Source: a candidate division WOR-3 bacterium
Lineage (GTDB): Bacteria > Hydrothermota > Tepidihabitantia > Tepidihabitantales > Tepidihabitantaceae
Reading direction: 5' to 3'
Assembly: GCA_016867815.1 (NCBI GenBank)
Contig: VGIR01000006.1
Span: 1 to 64,000, forward strand
DNA: 64,000 nucleotides
The position numbers and the translations under genes are program-made. This document shows positions 1 to 7,487 of this stretch, piece after piece; the first letter of the stretch is position 1, and every line of letters begins with the position of its first letter. The notes under the pieces were generated by a model. That model was not told where the DNA came from and did not search any database. It worked only from the letters and a program-made list of their open reading frames with translations.

Positions 1-1
1 T

Positions 2-124
2 CAGAAAGGTGAAATCGTCTACACCCACATCGGGTACAAGAAGGGCGACGAGAACCGGATCAAAGCCGAGTTCCTGAAGTGGCTGCCCGAGGAATCGGCC
101 ACCGAGGAGAAGTCGGAAGAGTGA
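2..124 (+). CDS. Thioredoxin/TlpA-like protein, C-terminal fragment (5' partial)
   Basis: This is the last 40 codons of a gene whose start lies left of the window. The visible tail (GEIVYTHIGYKKGDENRI and then a helix ending in an acidic stretch) looks like the final strand and helix of a thioredoxin-fold TlpA/redoxin protein, where a 'G-x-I-V-x-x-x-x-G' strand precedes the last helix. The catalytic CxxC would lie upstream and cannot be seen. Its stop overlaps the GTG start of the next gene by 4 bp (GTGA), so the two are probably co-translated. Family assignment is an inference from a short tail; the link to the redox genes downstream supports it. Confidence 0.6.
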   Translation, partial: QKGEIVYTHIGYKKGDENRIKAEFLKWLPEESATEEKSEE

Positions 125-1623
125 AAGCCTGGTCGGCGGCTGGCGTCCTGCTCCTCGCCCTCTGCTCCTTTTCCCGAGCCGCGGAGCTTTCCATGCAGGG
201 CACGAACAAGGCCGAGTTCTGGCTCTACGAGCAGGACTACGCCACGCACCTTGAGGACAAGCTCGACCTGAACCTCCGCTACGGCGACCTGCGCGGCGGG
301 CTGGGGTTGTTCCTCTACGAGCCATCAAAACCGTGGGACGCCGTCCGGCAGCCTTTGCGTCTGCTCGACTACACCGTTGCCTACAGCCCGAAGATGCTCG
401 AGGTCCTGTACGGGAAGTTCTTCCAGACGTTCGGCAAGGGGCTCGCCCTGCGGACGTACTCGGACGACGATTTCCGGCACTACAAGAGTCTGAACGGCCT
501 GCGCTTCATCGGTCGGCTGCCGCGGCAGACCGAACTGGTGCTGCTCGGCGCGCGGATGCGTGACATCTTCTTCCAGGAGAATGCCTACCGGGTGATGAAC
601 GCCGATTCGGTTCACGCCGACACGAACGACCAGGTGCTGGGCGCAAACCTGTCATCACGGCCGTTCAGCTTCGCCGGGTTCGGCGGGCGGTACGTGCGCG
701 TGAACCGCACCCAGGACCCGACGCCCAAAGCGTTCAACGAGCTCTTCGGCGGCGACGCCACGATTTCGGTCGGTCCGGTCGAGATCTACGGCGAAGTCTG
801 TCAGCGGCTCGGCACCAAACCCTATGTCGGCGGCCGCGAGAAGGGATTCGGATACTACCTCACCGGGACCGTCGCCATCGGCAGCTATTCGATAGTCGGC
901 GAGTACGTAGACTACGACAAGCTCGGGTTCCCGGACGTCGTGCTGGCGGACAGGAGGACTTACCGCTACACCGACCCGCCGACTCCTATCAAGTCCGGCG
1001 TGGCCATCAACCGCGGAGTGGATGAACGCGGGTTCGGCGTGACCGCGTCGGGTACTCCGACTGCGCCGCTCTATGTTGAGGCGAGTCTCGGCAGCCTGAG
1101 TGCCCCGCGCGATTCGACGAAGGGCGTGATCGAGGGTGAGGGCAAGGTGCGGTACTCGCTCGGGACCGACTGGACGTTCGAGGCGAAGTTCAACCACATG
1201 GTGCAGGAGAACATCGAGCTGCATGTGGCCAGCCGCGCGACCGACAAGCCGACCATCCATGCCAACTACCTGTTCGGCCAGCACACCTTCGCTTTCGAGG
1301 CCGAGTATAACTTCGTCACCGAGGACACGGGACACATGGTCGAACCGTGGAAGTACCACGAGGCCGCCATCTCCGCCAGCTACGGCTACGGCGAAGCGCT
1401 CCTCTTCACCGTCGGCTACCAGTTCGTGGACATGAAGCTCGACCGGCGCTTCAAAGGTGAAACGTCGTGGCCGGTGGTCGAGGCAGTCTGGTCGATAACC
1501 GAGCGGAACATGCTGCGCGTGCGGATCGGCTCCGAGCGCGGTGGCTACACCTGCTCGGGCGGTGTCTGCCGTGAAGAAGCGCCCTTCAGCGGCATCAAAG
1601 CACAGCTCATCAGCACTTTCTAG
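121..1623 (+). CDS. Outer-membrane beta-barrel protein (DUF6029-like)
   Basis: The protein has about 500 residues. I chose the GTG at 121, which overlaps the previous stop (GTGA), lies just after a GAGGAG-type ribosome site and gives a clean signal peptide (hydrophobic AAGVLLLALCSF, cut near SRA-A). The mature part is rich in alternating aromatic and polar residues, as in transmembrane beta-strands. The last residues, AQLISTF, end in phenylalanine, typical of outer-membrane proteins. The pattern near the start (KAEFWLYEQ, then LDLNLRYGDLRGGLGLFLYEPS, then LYGKFFQTFGKGLALRTY) resembles the DUF6029 family as I recall it. Its place between a thioredoxin-like gene and a polyferredoxin suggests it belongs to a periplasmic redox system, but its role is unknown. 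Confidence 0.7.
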   Translation: MKAWSAAGVLLLALCSFSRAAELSMQGTNKAEFWLYEQDYATHLEDKLDLNLRYGDLRGGLGLFLYEPSKPWDAVRQPLRLLDYTVAYSPKMLEVLYGKFFQTFGKGLALRTYSDDDFRHYKSLNGLRFIGRLPRQTELVLLGARMRDIFFQENAYRVMNADSVHADTNDQVLGANLSSRPFSFAGFGGRYVRVNRTQDPTPKAFNELFGGDATISVGPVEIYGEVCQRLGTKPYVGGREKGFGYYLTGTVAIGSYSIVGEYVDYDKLGFPDVVLADRRTYRYTDPPTPIKSGVAINRGVDERGFGVTASGTPTAPLYVEASLGSLSAPRDSTKGVIEGEGKVRYSLGTDWTFEAKFNHMVQENIELHVASRATDKPTIHANYLFGQHTFAFEAEYNFVTEDTGHMVEPWKYHEAAISASYGYGEALLFTVGYQFVDMKLDRRFKGETSWPVVEAVWSITERNMLRVRIGSERGGYTCSGGVCREEAPFSGIKAQLISTF

Positions 1624-1625
1624 AA

Positions 1626-1763
1626 GTGAAGCGGCGCATCAGTTTCGTTGTCCTCGCGGTTGTCGGGTTGGCCGCGGTCGTGCTCGGTATCAGGGCCGGG
1701 GACCCGGAGACGATTCACCGCTTCGCAGCCCAGATATGACTGTCCTGCATGGGGCTCGTGTAG
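1626..1763 (+). CDS. Small membrane UxxC protein, candidate selenoprotein (CD1871A-like)
   Basis: A GTG start at 1626 opens a 45-codon frame: a basic start (VKRR), one membrane segment (FVVLAVVGLAAVVLG), then RAGDPETIHRFAAQI, an in-frame TGA (1737-1739), LSCMGLV and a TAG stop. Reading TGA as selenocysteine gives AAQI-U-LSC-MGLV. This matches the end of the small CD1871A-type CxxC family as I recall it (an ICxxC-x-G-x ending after one membrane helix), with the first cysteine replaced by Sec. A strong hairpin follows at the distance expected for a bacterial SECIS. Neighbours are a thioredoxin-like gene and a membrane 4Fe-4S protein, a setting known for this family. If TGA is a plain stop, the product is a 37-residue peptide without any redox residue. 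The selA/selB/selC genes are not in the window. Confidence 0.72.
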
Positions 1764-1775
1764 CCTCGATGCAGG
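1744..1775 (+). promoter_or_regulatory. SECIS-like hairpin after the in-frame UGA
   Basis: CCTGCAT (1744-1750) pairs perfectly with ATGCAGG (1769-1775), and GGGGCT (1751-1756) pairs with AGCCTC (1762-1767, one G-U pair). This gives 13 bp with one bulged G (1768) and the 5-nt loop CGTGT (1757-1761). The loop starts 17 nt after the UGA and has a G in its first two positions; both fit the usual description of bacterial SECIS elements. The 3' arm also holds the AGG that serves as ribosome site for the next gene, so folding may couple Sec insertion and downstream translation. Confidence 0.7.
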
Positions 1776-1785
1776 TTCCGGCACT

Positions 1786-3393
1786 ATGACCGGCACGCGC
1801 TTCGACATCAGCGCCCGGACGCGAGTCTGTGTGTTCATTGCCATCGCCGGAGCGTCGGCAGTTTCCACGCTCCTGCTCAAATTCCTCGGGCATTTTGACT
1901 GGGGCGTGCTCTACTACGGGCTGGCCTCGATGCTGGGTTTGGGGCTCTTTCTCGCCCTGTTCCTCGGCCGGCCGACCATCCTCAACCGCTGGCTCTCTTT
2001 CGGCGTCATTGCCCTGACCGGCGCGGTCGCGGCCGCGTTCCTGAGCTTCGGCGAAAAGCTGCCGCTGGGTCGGGTACTCGTCTTCGGGTGGCTGCCGTTC
2101 GCCCTGATCATGCTGGCTACGGTCATTTTCCTGCGCCGCCGTGTCGCTCCCTACCGCGTAGTCCAGATAGCATCGGCGGTCCTGCTCAACGCCTACATCG
2201 TCGCCTACCTCCAGAACAAGATACTCTACCAGGGTTTCCTGAAGTACCTGCCGCAGCCGATACTCAACTGCTACGGTGGGCCCCTGGCGGTTTTCGCCTG
2301 CCCGATCGGCTCTACCCAGCAGATGGTCGGCATGAAGCTGCTGCCCTGGCTGCCGCTCGGCATGTTCATCGTCGTCGGCGCGGTGGTCGGGCGGGCGGCC
2401 TGCGCCTGGCTCTGTCCGTTCGGAATGTGGCAGGACCTGCTCTTCAAGGTCAAGGTTGGCGCGAAGGCGGGAAACAAGCGCTGGGCGTCGTTCGGAGGAG
2501 TCGGCCTCATCAGTGCATTGATCGCCACGGCGCTCATCTTCTTTCTGAAACTGCCGCCGCTGCGGGTCTTCCTCTACGCGTGGCTGCCGTTCAACCTGGC
2601 GGTGCTGGCCATTGTCATCAAAGGCAAGCTCGAACTGCCGCGCCGGATGCGGCTGGGCGGATTCCTGGCTGCGGTCGGGCTCGCGCTTGTCGTCTGGTTC
2701 AAGTTCGAAATCGGGTACGCGGTCGCGGCCGGGTTTGTCGCCATGATCCTGTTCGGGATTACCGGGCGCTGGCTTGGCGCCATACTTGCCGCAGTCGCCG
2801 GTTTCCTGCTCGGCTGGCTGGGCAATCCTGCCTTCCATGTCGGCCCTCTGTCGGGCCTGCCGCTGGGAATCGGTTTGGCCCTGGCGTCGCTCTTCGTGGT
2901 CGTGATGCTGGATGTGGTGGTCAAGGTGTCGCTTCCCTCCAACTTTCTCAAGTTCGGCGTGCTCTTGCTCGTGGCAGGCGTGGCTTCCTATCTCACTGCC
3001 GAGCCGTGGTTCTGCAAGCTCTGTCCGCAGGGGACGTTCGGCGCCGGCATCCCGCTCGTGCTCTGGGATCCGGTCAATGCCCTGCGTGGCCTGGTCGGCT
3101 GGCTCTACTGGGTCAAGATCGGTCTGCTGCTTTTCTTCATCGTCGCGGCCATCGCCATCAAGCGCCCGTTCTGCCGCATCATCTGTCCCATCGGTGCCGT
3201 CTACTCGCCCTTCAACAAGGGTAGTCTGATGAACCTGAAGCTGGACGAGAGCACCTGCATTCACTGCGGCATCTGCCGCAAGGTCTGCCCGATGGACATT
3301 GACCCCGTGCAGAGCCAGAACCAGCTCGAGTGCATCCGCTGCAACGAGTGCGTGGCCAACTGCCCCAAGTCCTGCCTTAGATTCCGCGCCTAA
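1786..3393 (+). CDS. Membrane 4Fe-4S polyferredoxin, NapH/NosR-like
   Basis: About 535 residues. The start ATG at 1786 follows AGG at 1773-1775, although the frame is open further upstream. The protein has many membrane helices and cysteine motifs of the NapH/MauN/NosR type: CPIGSTQ, CAWLCPFGMWQDLLF, CKLCPQGTFGAG and CRIICPIGAVYSPFN. It ends in a two-cluster ferredoxin domain (CIHCGICRKVCP and CIRCNECVANCP). Such proteins carry electrons across or along the membrane. It follows the UxxC selenoprotein directly and is likely in one operon with it. I infer that the polyferredoxin exchanges electrons with the periplasmic thiol/selenol partners. The exact physiological donor and acceptor cannot be read from the sequence. 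Confidence 0.85.
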   Translation: MTGTRFDISARTRVCVFIAIAGASAVSTLLLKFLGHFDWGVLYYGLASMLGLGLFLALFLGRPTILNRWLSFGVIALTGAVAAAFLSFGEKLPLGRVLVFGWLPFALIMLATVIFLRRRVAPYRVVQIASAVLLNAYIVAYLQNKILYQGFLKYLPQPILNCYGGPLAVFACPIGSTQQMVGMKLLPWLPLGMFIVVGAVVGRAACAWLCPFGMWQDLLFKVKVGAKAGNKRWASFGGVGLISALIATALIFFLKLPPLRVFLYAWLPFNLAVLAIVIKGKLELPRRMRLGGFLAAVGLALVVWFKFEIGYAVAAGFVAMILFGITGRWLGAILAAVAGFLLGWLGNPAFHVGPLSGLPLGIGLALASLFVVVMLDVVVKVSLPSNFLKFGVLLLVAGVASYLTAEPWFCKLCPQGTFGAGIPLVLWDPVNALRGLVGWLYWVKIGLLLFFIVAAIAIKRPFCRIICPIGAVYSPFNKGSLMNLKLDESTCIHCGICRKVCPMDIDPVQSQNQLECIRCNECVANCPKSCLRFRA

Positions 3394-3397
3394 CCGC

Positions 3398-3463
3398 GGA
3401 ACGTGCACCGCATACCGTGAACCGTATTCCGTTCACTTCCCTTTGTGCCCTTATGTCTTTATG
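3398..3463. repeat. Word-like repeat stretch before lipA
   Basis: The gap between the polyferredoxin and lipA is filled with short echoing words (accgcat, accgtga, accgtat, cgttcac) followed by CTTTGTGCCCTTATGTCTTTATGG. Its reverse complement resembles the 'CCA-TAAGGCACAAAGACAC' repeat seen at 10.45 and 45.2 kb. It appears to be a member of that dispersed family. Confidence 0.45.
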
Positions 3464-3470
3464 GTAGAAT
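3443..3470 (+). promoter_or_regulatory. Possible lipA promoter, leaderless arrangement
   Basis: The -10 box TAGAAT (3465-3470) ends 9 nt before the lipA ATG; the -35 is weak (TTGTGC, 3443-3448, spacer 16). There is no ribosome site, which fits a leaderless transcript. Confidence 0.4.
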
Positions 3471-3479
3471 TCACTCCCG

Positions 3480-4382
3480 ATGAGAAAACCTGACTGGCTG
3501 CGGACGGCCGTGCCGTCTGGCGCGGAGTTCGAGGCGACCAACGAGCGGCTGCGAGCGTACGGCATCAACACCGTGTGCAGCTCGGCTCGGTGTCCCAATC
3601 TCGCCGAATGCTGGGGACGCGGCACCACGACGTTCATGATTCTCGGTGACACCTGCACGCGCCACTGCCGATTCTGCGCGGTCAGGACCGGGAACCCGCA
3701 GGGCACGCTGGATAAGACCGAGCCCGAACGCGTTGCCCGCGCTGTCGTTGAACTCAAGCTCTTCTACGTCGTCCTGACCTCGGTTGACCGCGACGACCTG
3801 CCGGACCTCGGGGCGGGGATGTTCGCGGAAGCAGCCAGGCAAGTCAAAATGCAAAGTGCAGAAGGCAAAGTGCAAAATGGGCGGCCCGCGTCCCCTCTGG
3901 TTGAGGTTCTCACGCCTGATTTCGGCGGAAGAGAGGATCTGGCAGCGATGGTGGTGTCGGCTTCTCCCGACGTGTTCGGACACAACCTGGAGACAGTCGA
4001 GCGGCTCTCGCCGAAGGTACGTGACCCGCGTGCTTCCTACGAGCGTTCACTCGCCGTGCTGGCGACGGTTAAGCGTATCGCGCCTAAGTTGACGACCAAG
4101 AGCGGGTTGATGGTCGGACTGGGAGAAACCGACGACGAACTGCGGCAGGCACTCCGCGACCTGCGCTCGGTAGGCTGTGACATCGTTACGGTCGGCCAGT
4201 ATCTCCAGCCGGCGCGAAGGTGCCTGTCGGTAGAGCGCTACTTGACGCCCGAAGAATTCGTGGCGCTGGAGAAAGAGGCCCTCGCGATGGGCTTCAAGGG
4301 CGCGCTCTGCGGTCCGCTCGTGCGGAGTTCCTATCGCGCCGCAGAAGTGTCCCATTGCCCCAGTGGCCAAGAGGTCACGTGA
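3480..4382 (+). CDS. lipA: Lipoyl synthase LipA
   Basis: A radical-SAM enzyme that inserts two sulfurs into octanoyl groups on E2/H proteins to form lipoyl cofactor. The auxiliary cluster motif is C33-SSAR-C38-PNLAE-C44 and the radical-SAM motif is C59-TRH-C63-RF-C66. The C-terminal RSSY that caps the auxiliary cluster is present (GPLVRSSYRAAE). Length is 300 residues, normal for LipA. One oddity: between the helix AEAARQ and the strand LVEVLTPDF the protein carries an extra 'VKMQSAEGKVQNGRPASP' loop encoded by a low-complexity repeat (3841-3883). The ATG at 3480 has no ribosome site but sits just after a -10 box. The stop overlaps the GTG of the transporter gene. Confidence 0.95.
   Translation: MRKPDWLRTAVPSGAEFEATNERLRAYGINTVCSSARCPNLAECWGRGTTTFMILGDTCTRHCRFCAVRTGNPQGTLDKTEPERVARAVVELKLFYVVLTSVDRDDLPDLGAGMFAEAARQVKMQSAEGKVQNGRPASPLVEVLTPDFGGREDLAAMVVSASPDVFGHNLETVERLSPKVRDPRASYERSLAVLATVKRIAPKLTTKSGLMVGLGETDDELRQALRDLRSVGCDIVTVGQYLQPARRCLSVERYLTPEEFVALEKEALAMGFKGALCGPLVRSSYRAAEVSHCPSGQEVT
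3841..3883. repeat. In-frame dispersed repeat inside lipA
   Basis: The stretch reads as echoing words (CAAAATGCAAAGTGCAGAAG, then GCAAAGTGCAAAATGG) and resembles the intergenic 'CAGAATTCAGAGTGCAGAA' repeats at 51.35 and 61.9 kb. It encodes an extra loop of about a dozen residues in LipA and leaves the frame open. Confidence 0.6.
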
Positions 4383-5806
4383 AGACGAACACGGGACTGG
4401 ATTCCGGCACCGGACCACCGGACCACTCGACCACCAGATCACTATCCGCTTCCGAGGTGAACCGCGGACTGCGCGTCTCGATTGTCGAAGGCGGGTTCGC
4501 GATGCTCTACGCCACGCTCGCGGGCGGGATGTTCCTGACCGGTCTTGCTCTCTGGCTTGGCGCCAACTCATTCCAGATCGCGCTGCTTTCCGCCATCCCT
4601 GCCCTGGTCACCGGGTTCGGGTTCCTGTCCGGCTACCTGGTGCGCCGCGCCGGCGAGCGCAAGAATCTGCTCATCTGGACCGCAGGTATCGGCCGTTCGG
4701 TCTTCATAGTGCTCATCCCGTTCCTGCTGTTGCAGATGAAGGTCAGCCTGGTGCTTTTCTTCGTCACGGTCGCAGTGTCGAGCCTGATAATGACCATCGC
4801 GGGTACGGTCTGGCAGGCGTGGATCACGGACCTGGTGCCGGAGGAGAGGCGGGGCAGGTTCTTTGGTCTGCGTAATGCCATCCACAGCATCCTGGGCGTG
4901 ACGGCTGCGTACGGCGCGGGCCGGGGCATGGACTGGCTCAAGGCGCAGGGACACGAACCGCTGGGCTACGCGCTGGCCTTCGGTCTCGCCGTAGTCTTCG
5001 GCCTGGTCTCGACGCTCCTCCTACTCCGCCAACCCGAGCCTGAACTTCCGCCGCGCCCGCGCCTGGGCCTGCGCGACACTTTCATCGGGCCGCTGAAGGA
5101 ACCGCAGTTCAGCAAGCTCGTCCTCTTTCTGGCGGTCTGGTTCGTGACCGGCACGCTCGCGTCGCCGTTCTACATCGTCCACATGATGAAGAACCTGCAC
5201 TTCTCTTTTGCCGCCATCGGCGTCTACTCGATGATCGGCGGCGTGACCGGCATGGTGATGCAGCTGTTCTGGGGCCGGGCCGTCGACCGGTTCGGCGCGC
5301 GGCCGGTCACGGTTCTGAACTTCGCGCTGGTCGGGGTGATGCCGCTGCTCTGGCTCTTCGCGACGCCGTCGTTCCGCCTGCCCATCTGGGGCGACGCCCT
5401 GATGAACGGCCTGGTCTGGAGCGGCGCCAGCCTCGGTCTCTGGAACCTGCTCCTCGAACTGGCCGACAACCCGGCCCACCGCGAGAGCTACTTCGCGATC
5501 TACGCCGCGGTCACCGGGCTGGGCGCGTTCGCGGCTTCGATGCTCTCCGGCGTCATCGCCCAGGCTCTGCACGGTTTCCACGTGGCCATCGCCGGGCGCA
5601 CCTTCATCAACTACCACATGATGTTCATGGCTGCGGGCCTGCTCCGGTTCGTCACCCTGCCGCTGCTGCTGCGGGTGCACGAGCGCGACTCGAAGTCGGT
5701 GCCGCACACGATGCGGGCGCTCGGTACGATGGCGCTCTGGCAGCTCAACGCCGGGAAAGAGAGCGTGCTCGCCGCGCTGGGCCTGCGTCCCAAAGACGAG
5801 CCCTGA
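4379..5806 (+). CDS. MFS transporter
   Basis: About 475 residues with roughly twelve hydrophobic segments (for example FAMLYATLAGGMFLTGLALWLG and LFFVTVAVSSLIMTIAGTVW). A typical MFS loop, EERRGRFFGLRNAIHSI, follows the fourth or fifth helix. It is probably a secondary transporter in the inner membrane; the substrate is unknown. The GTG at 4379 overlaps the lipA stop, so the genes are translationally coupled. The first 25 codons (CCGGACCACCGGACCACTCG and onward) are repetitive and poorly protein-like. The real core begins near NRGLRVSIVEGGF, so a later start is possible. Confidence 0.8.
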   Translation: MKTNTGLDSGTGPPDHSTTRSLSASEVNRGLRVSIVEGGFAMLYATLAGGMFLTGLALWLGANSFQIALLSAIPALVTGFGFLSGYLVRRAGERKNLLIWTAGIGRSVFIVLIPFLLLQMKVSLVLFFVTVAVSSLIMTIAGTVWQAWITDLVPEERRGRFFGLRNAIHSILGVTAAYGAGRGMDWLKAQGHEPLGYALAFGLAVVFGLVSTLLLLRQPEPELPPRPRLGLRDTFIGPLKEPQFSKLVLFLAVWFVTGTLASPFYIVHMMKNLHFSFAAIGVYSMIGGVTGMVMQLFWGRAVDRFGARPVTVLNFALVGVMPLLWLFATPSFRLPIWGDALMNGLVWSGASLGLWNLLLELADNPAHRESYFAIYAAVTGLGAFAASMLSGVIAQALHGFHVAIAGRTFINYHMMFMAAGLLRFVTLPLLLRVHERDSKSVPHTMRALGTMALWQLNAGKESVLAALGLRPKDEP

Positions 5807-5921
5807 TCTGACACGCCGGTTGATGCGCCGCGCGGTACTCTCTTGTCCCTTGTCGTGACCGGGACCGCGACCGCCAGGGCAAGCTGATCGTGACTGACTG
5901 ATTCCTGCGGGCCGGATTCCT

Positions 5922-5942
5922 GGGCGGGCGTGCGGCCCGCCC
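5922..5942. terminator. Hairpin between convergent genes
   Basis: GGGCGGGC (5922-5929), loop GTGCG, GCCCGCCC (5935-5942): a perfect 8-bp stem in the gap between the MFS gene and the opposing AICAR transformylase gene. There is no clear T-tract on either side, so it may be a weak bidirectional terminator. Confidence 0.45.
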
Positions 5943-6004
5943 TCCATCTAGAGACCGCCAGCCCAAGTCTGCGGCTTGACGTCCGGGAATCCTGCGTGAG
6001 CGGG

Positions 6005-7174
6005 TCAGTGGTGGAAGAGGCGGAGGCCGGTGAAGGCCATCACCATGCCGTATTCGTCGGCGGCGCGGATGATGCCTTCGTCACGGGAGGAGCCGCCGGT
6101 CTGTACTACGTAGCGGACGCCGGAACGGGCTGCACGGTCGATGTTGTCGCGGAAGGGGATGAAGGCATCGGAACTGAGCGCTACCGCGTCAAAGCGGGTG
6201 AGCCACTCCTGTCTCTCGTCGCGGGAGAGCGGCGCCGGCATGGTGCTGAAGCTGAGACGCCAGGCCGTGAGTTCGGCCTCGGCTGCATCTTCTTCGAGAA
6301 AGAGGTCGATCGCGTTGGCCTTGTCGGTGCGGGTCGTGCCCTTCTTGAAGTCGAGTCCGCGCACCTGCGGATGAAGTCGGAGCAGCCACTTGTCGGCCTT
6401 GGCGCAGGCGATGCGGGTGCAGGCGATGCGTGACTGCTGGCCCGCGCCCATGCCGATGACTTGTCCGTCATACGCGACGCAGACTGAGTTCGATTGAGTG
6501 TACTTCAGGGCCAGTGTGGCGACGAGCATGTTGGTCCGGGCTTCGTCCGGGATCTGCTTCCTGGACGTAACGACTTTGTCGAGCAACGCGGACGTTATCG
6601 GCGTGTTGTTGCGGGCCTGTTCAAGTGTGACGCCGTAGACCTCCTTGGCTTCGAACTCGGGAGGCCGATAGGACGGGTCCATCTGGAGAACCGGGTAGGT
6701 GCCGTTCTTCTTGCCCTGCAGGAGCTTGAGCGCCCCCGGTTCGTACCCGGGCGCGATGCAGCCGTCCGAAACCTCACGGCTGATGACCTTCGCGGTGGAT
6801 TCATCAACGGTGTCGGAAAGCGCAATCCAGTCGCCGAACGAGGCGAGCCGGTCAGCGCCACGTGCCCGGACGTACGCAGTGGCCAGCGCCGAGAGGTCGG
6901 CGGCTTTGACGAAGCACGACTCGGCAAGTTCCGGCGAGAGCGGCAGGCCGGTTGCGGCACCGGCCGGAGAGACGTGCTTGAACGAGGCGGCCGATGGCAG
7001 GCCGGTCAGCTCCTTCATCTCGCGTACGAGTTGCCACGAATTGAGCGCGTCGAGCAGGTTGATGTATCCGGGCGCGCCGGACAGCACCATGAACGGCAGC
7101 TTGCCGTCAGGGACGAATGCGCGCGCTGGAGTCTGGTGCGGGTTGACGCCGTAGCGGAGCTTTATCTCTTCCAT
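6005..7174 (-). CDS. purH: Stand-alone AICAR transformylase (PurH formyltransferase domain)
   Basis: About 390 residues corresponding to the AICAR formyltransferase part of PurH. It starts MEEIKLRYGVNPHQ, carries the catalytic Lys-His in SFKHVSPAG (K66, H67), and has the nucleotide and folate region with LKYTQSNSVCVAYDGQVIG and the end FIPFRDNIDRAARSGV...GGSSRDEGII. It transfers a formyl group to AICAR in late purine synthesis. The MGS-like IMP cyclohydrolase domain normally fused in front is absent, so a separate cyclohydrolase is expected elsewhere. I chose the ATG at 7174 because a promoter lies 7 nt upstream; an in-frame GTG at 7183 is the alternative. Confidence 0.9.
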   Translation of the reverse strand: MEEIKLRYGVNPHQTPARAFVPDGKLPFMVLSGAPGYINLLDALNSWQLVREMKELTGLPSAASFKHVSPAGAATGLPLSPELAESCFVKAADLSALATAYVRARGADRLASFGDWIALSDTVDESTAKVISREVSDGCIAPGYEPGALKLLQGKKNGTYPVLQMDPSYRPPEFEAKEVYGVTLEQARNNTPITSALLDKVVTSRKQIPDEARTNMLVATLALKYTQSNSVCVAYDGQVIGMGAGQQSRIACTRIACAKADKWLLRLHPQVRGLDFKKGTTRTDKANAIDLFLEEDAAEAELTAWRLSFSTMPAPLSRDERQEWLTRFDAVALSSDAFIPFRDNIDRAARSGVRYVVQTGGSSRDEGIIRAADEYGMVMAFTGLRLFHH

Positions 7175-7181
7175 GCGGGTC

Positions 7182-7209
7182 ACGTTATCGCCCCCGGCCG
7201 CAAAGTCAA
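7182..7209 (-). promoter_or_regulatory. Promoter of the AICAR transformylase gene (leaderless)
   Basis: On the minus strand, TTGACT (7204-7209), a 16-nt spacer and TAACGT (7182-7187) precede the ATG at 7174 by only 7 nt. No ribosome site is present, which fits a leaderless mRNA. The -10 box is weak, so the call rests on position and the good -35. Confidence 0.45.
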
Positions 7210-7368
7210 GCAGGCGCAGTCACCGAAGAACTCGGGATCTGCCGTCCGGCCCGGAAGAAAGCTGTGAATGAGGAGGATGGACCCCGGATCACTGGGAGGT
7301 CGCGACCGGGTATCGCGGGAAGGCGCGCCGCAACCGGAAGCCGTCTGGCACCACACCGCCGTCTGCTC

Positions 7369-7396
7369 TTGACATACTGCCCGACTCACGGATAAT
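7369..7396 (+). promoter_or_regulatory. Sigma-70-type promoter upstream of the 7484 gene
   Basis: TTGACA (7369-7374), a 16-nt spacer and GATAAT (7391-7396). It lies in the 300-base gap between the divergent genes at 7174 and 7484, where I otherwise see no gene. It would give a leader of about 80 nt. Confidence 0.6.
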
Positions 7397-7454
7397 TGGT
7401 ATGGTGACAGCAGCAGCTTGGTTCAACTTCGGACCAGGTAACAAGGAGTATCCA

Positions 7455-7487
7455 GTGCAGCAACCTGACTCGGACCTTCACCAATGA
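7455..7487 (+). CDS. Possible 10-residue leader peptide
   Basis: AAGGAG (7443-7448) lies 6 nt before a GTG that opens the frame VQQPDSDLHQ. Its TGA overlaps the ATG of the next gene (ATGA at 7484-7487). The downstream ATG itself lacks a good ribosome site, so translation of the main gene may depend on this short frame. It may equally be chance. Confidence 0.3.
   Translation: MQQPDSDLHQ

Noticed and set aside
1690-3408. A 572-codon minus-strand open frame
   Set aside because: Antisense of the polyferredoxin gene, whose cysteine motifs are unmistakable.
5930-7267. Plus-strand open frames of 167 and 257 codons
   Set aside because: They are antisense to the AICAR transformylase, which matches its family over the full length.
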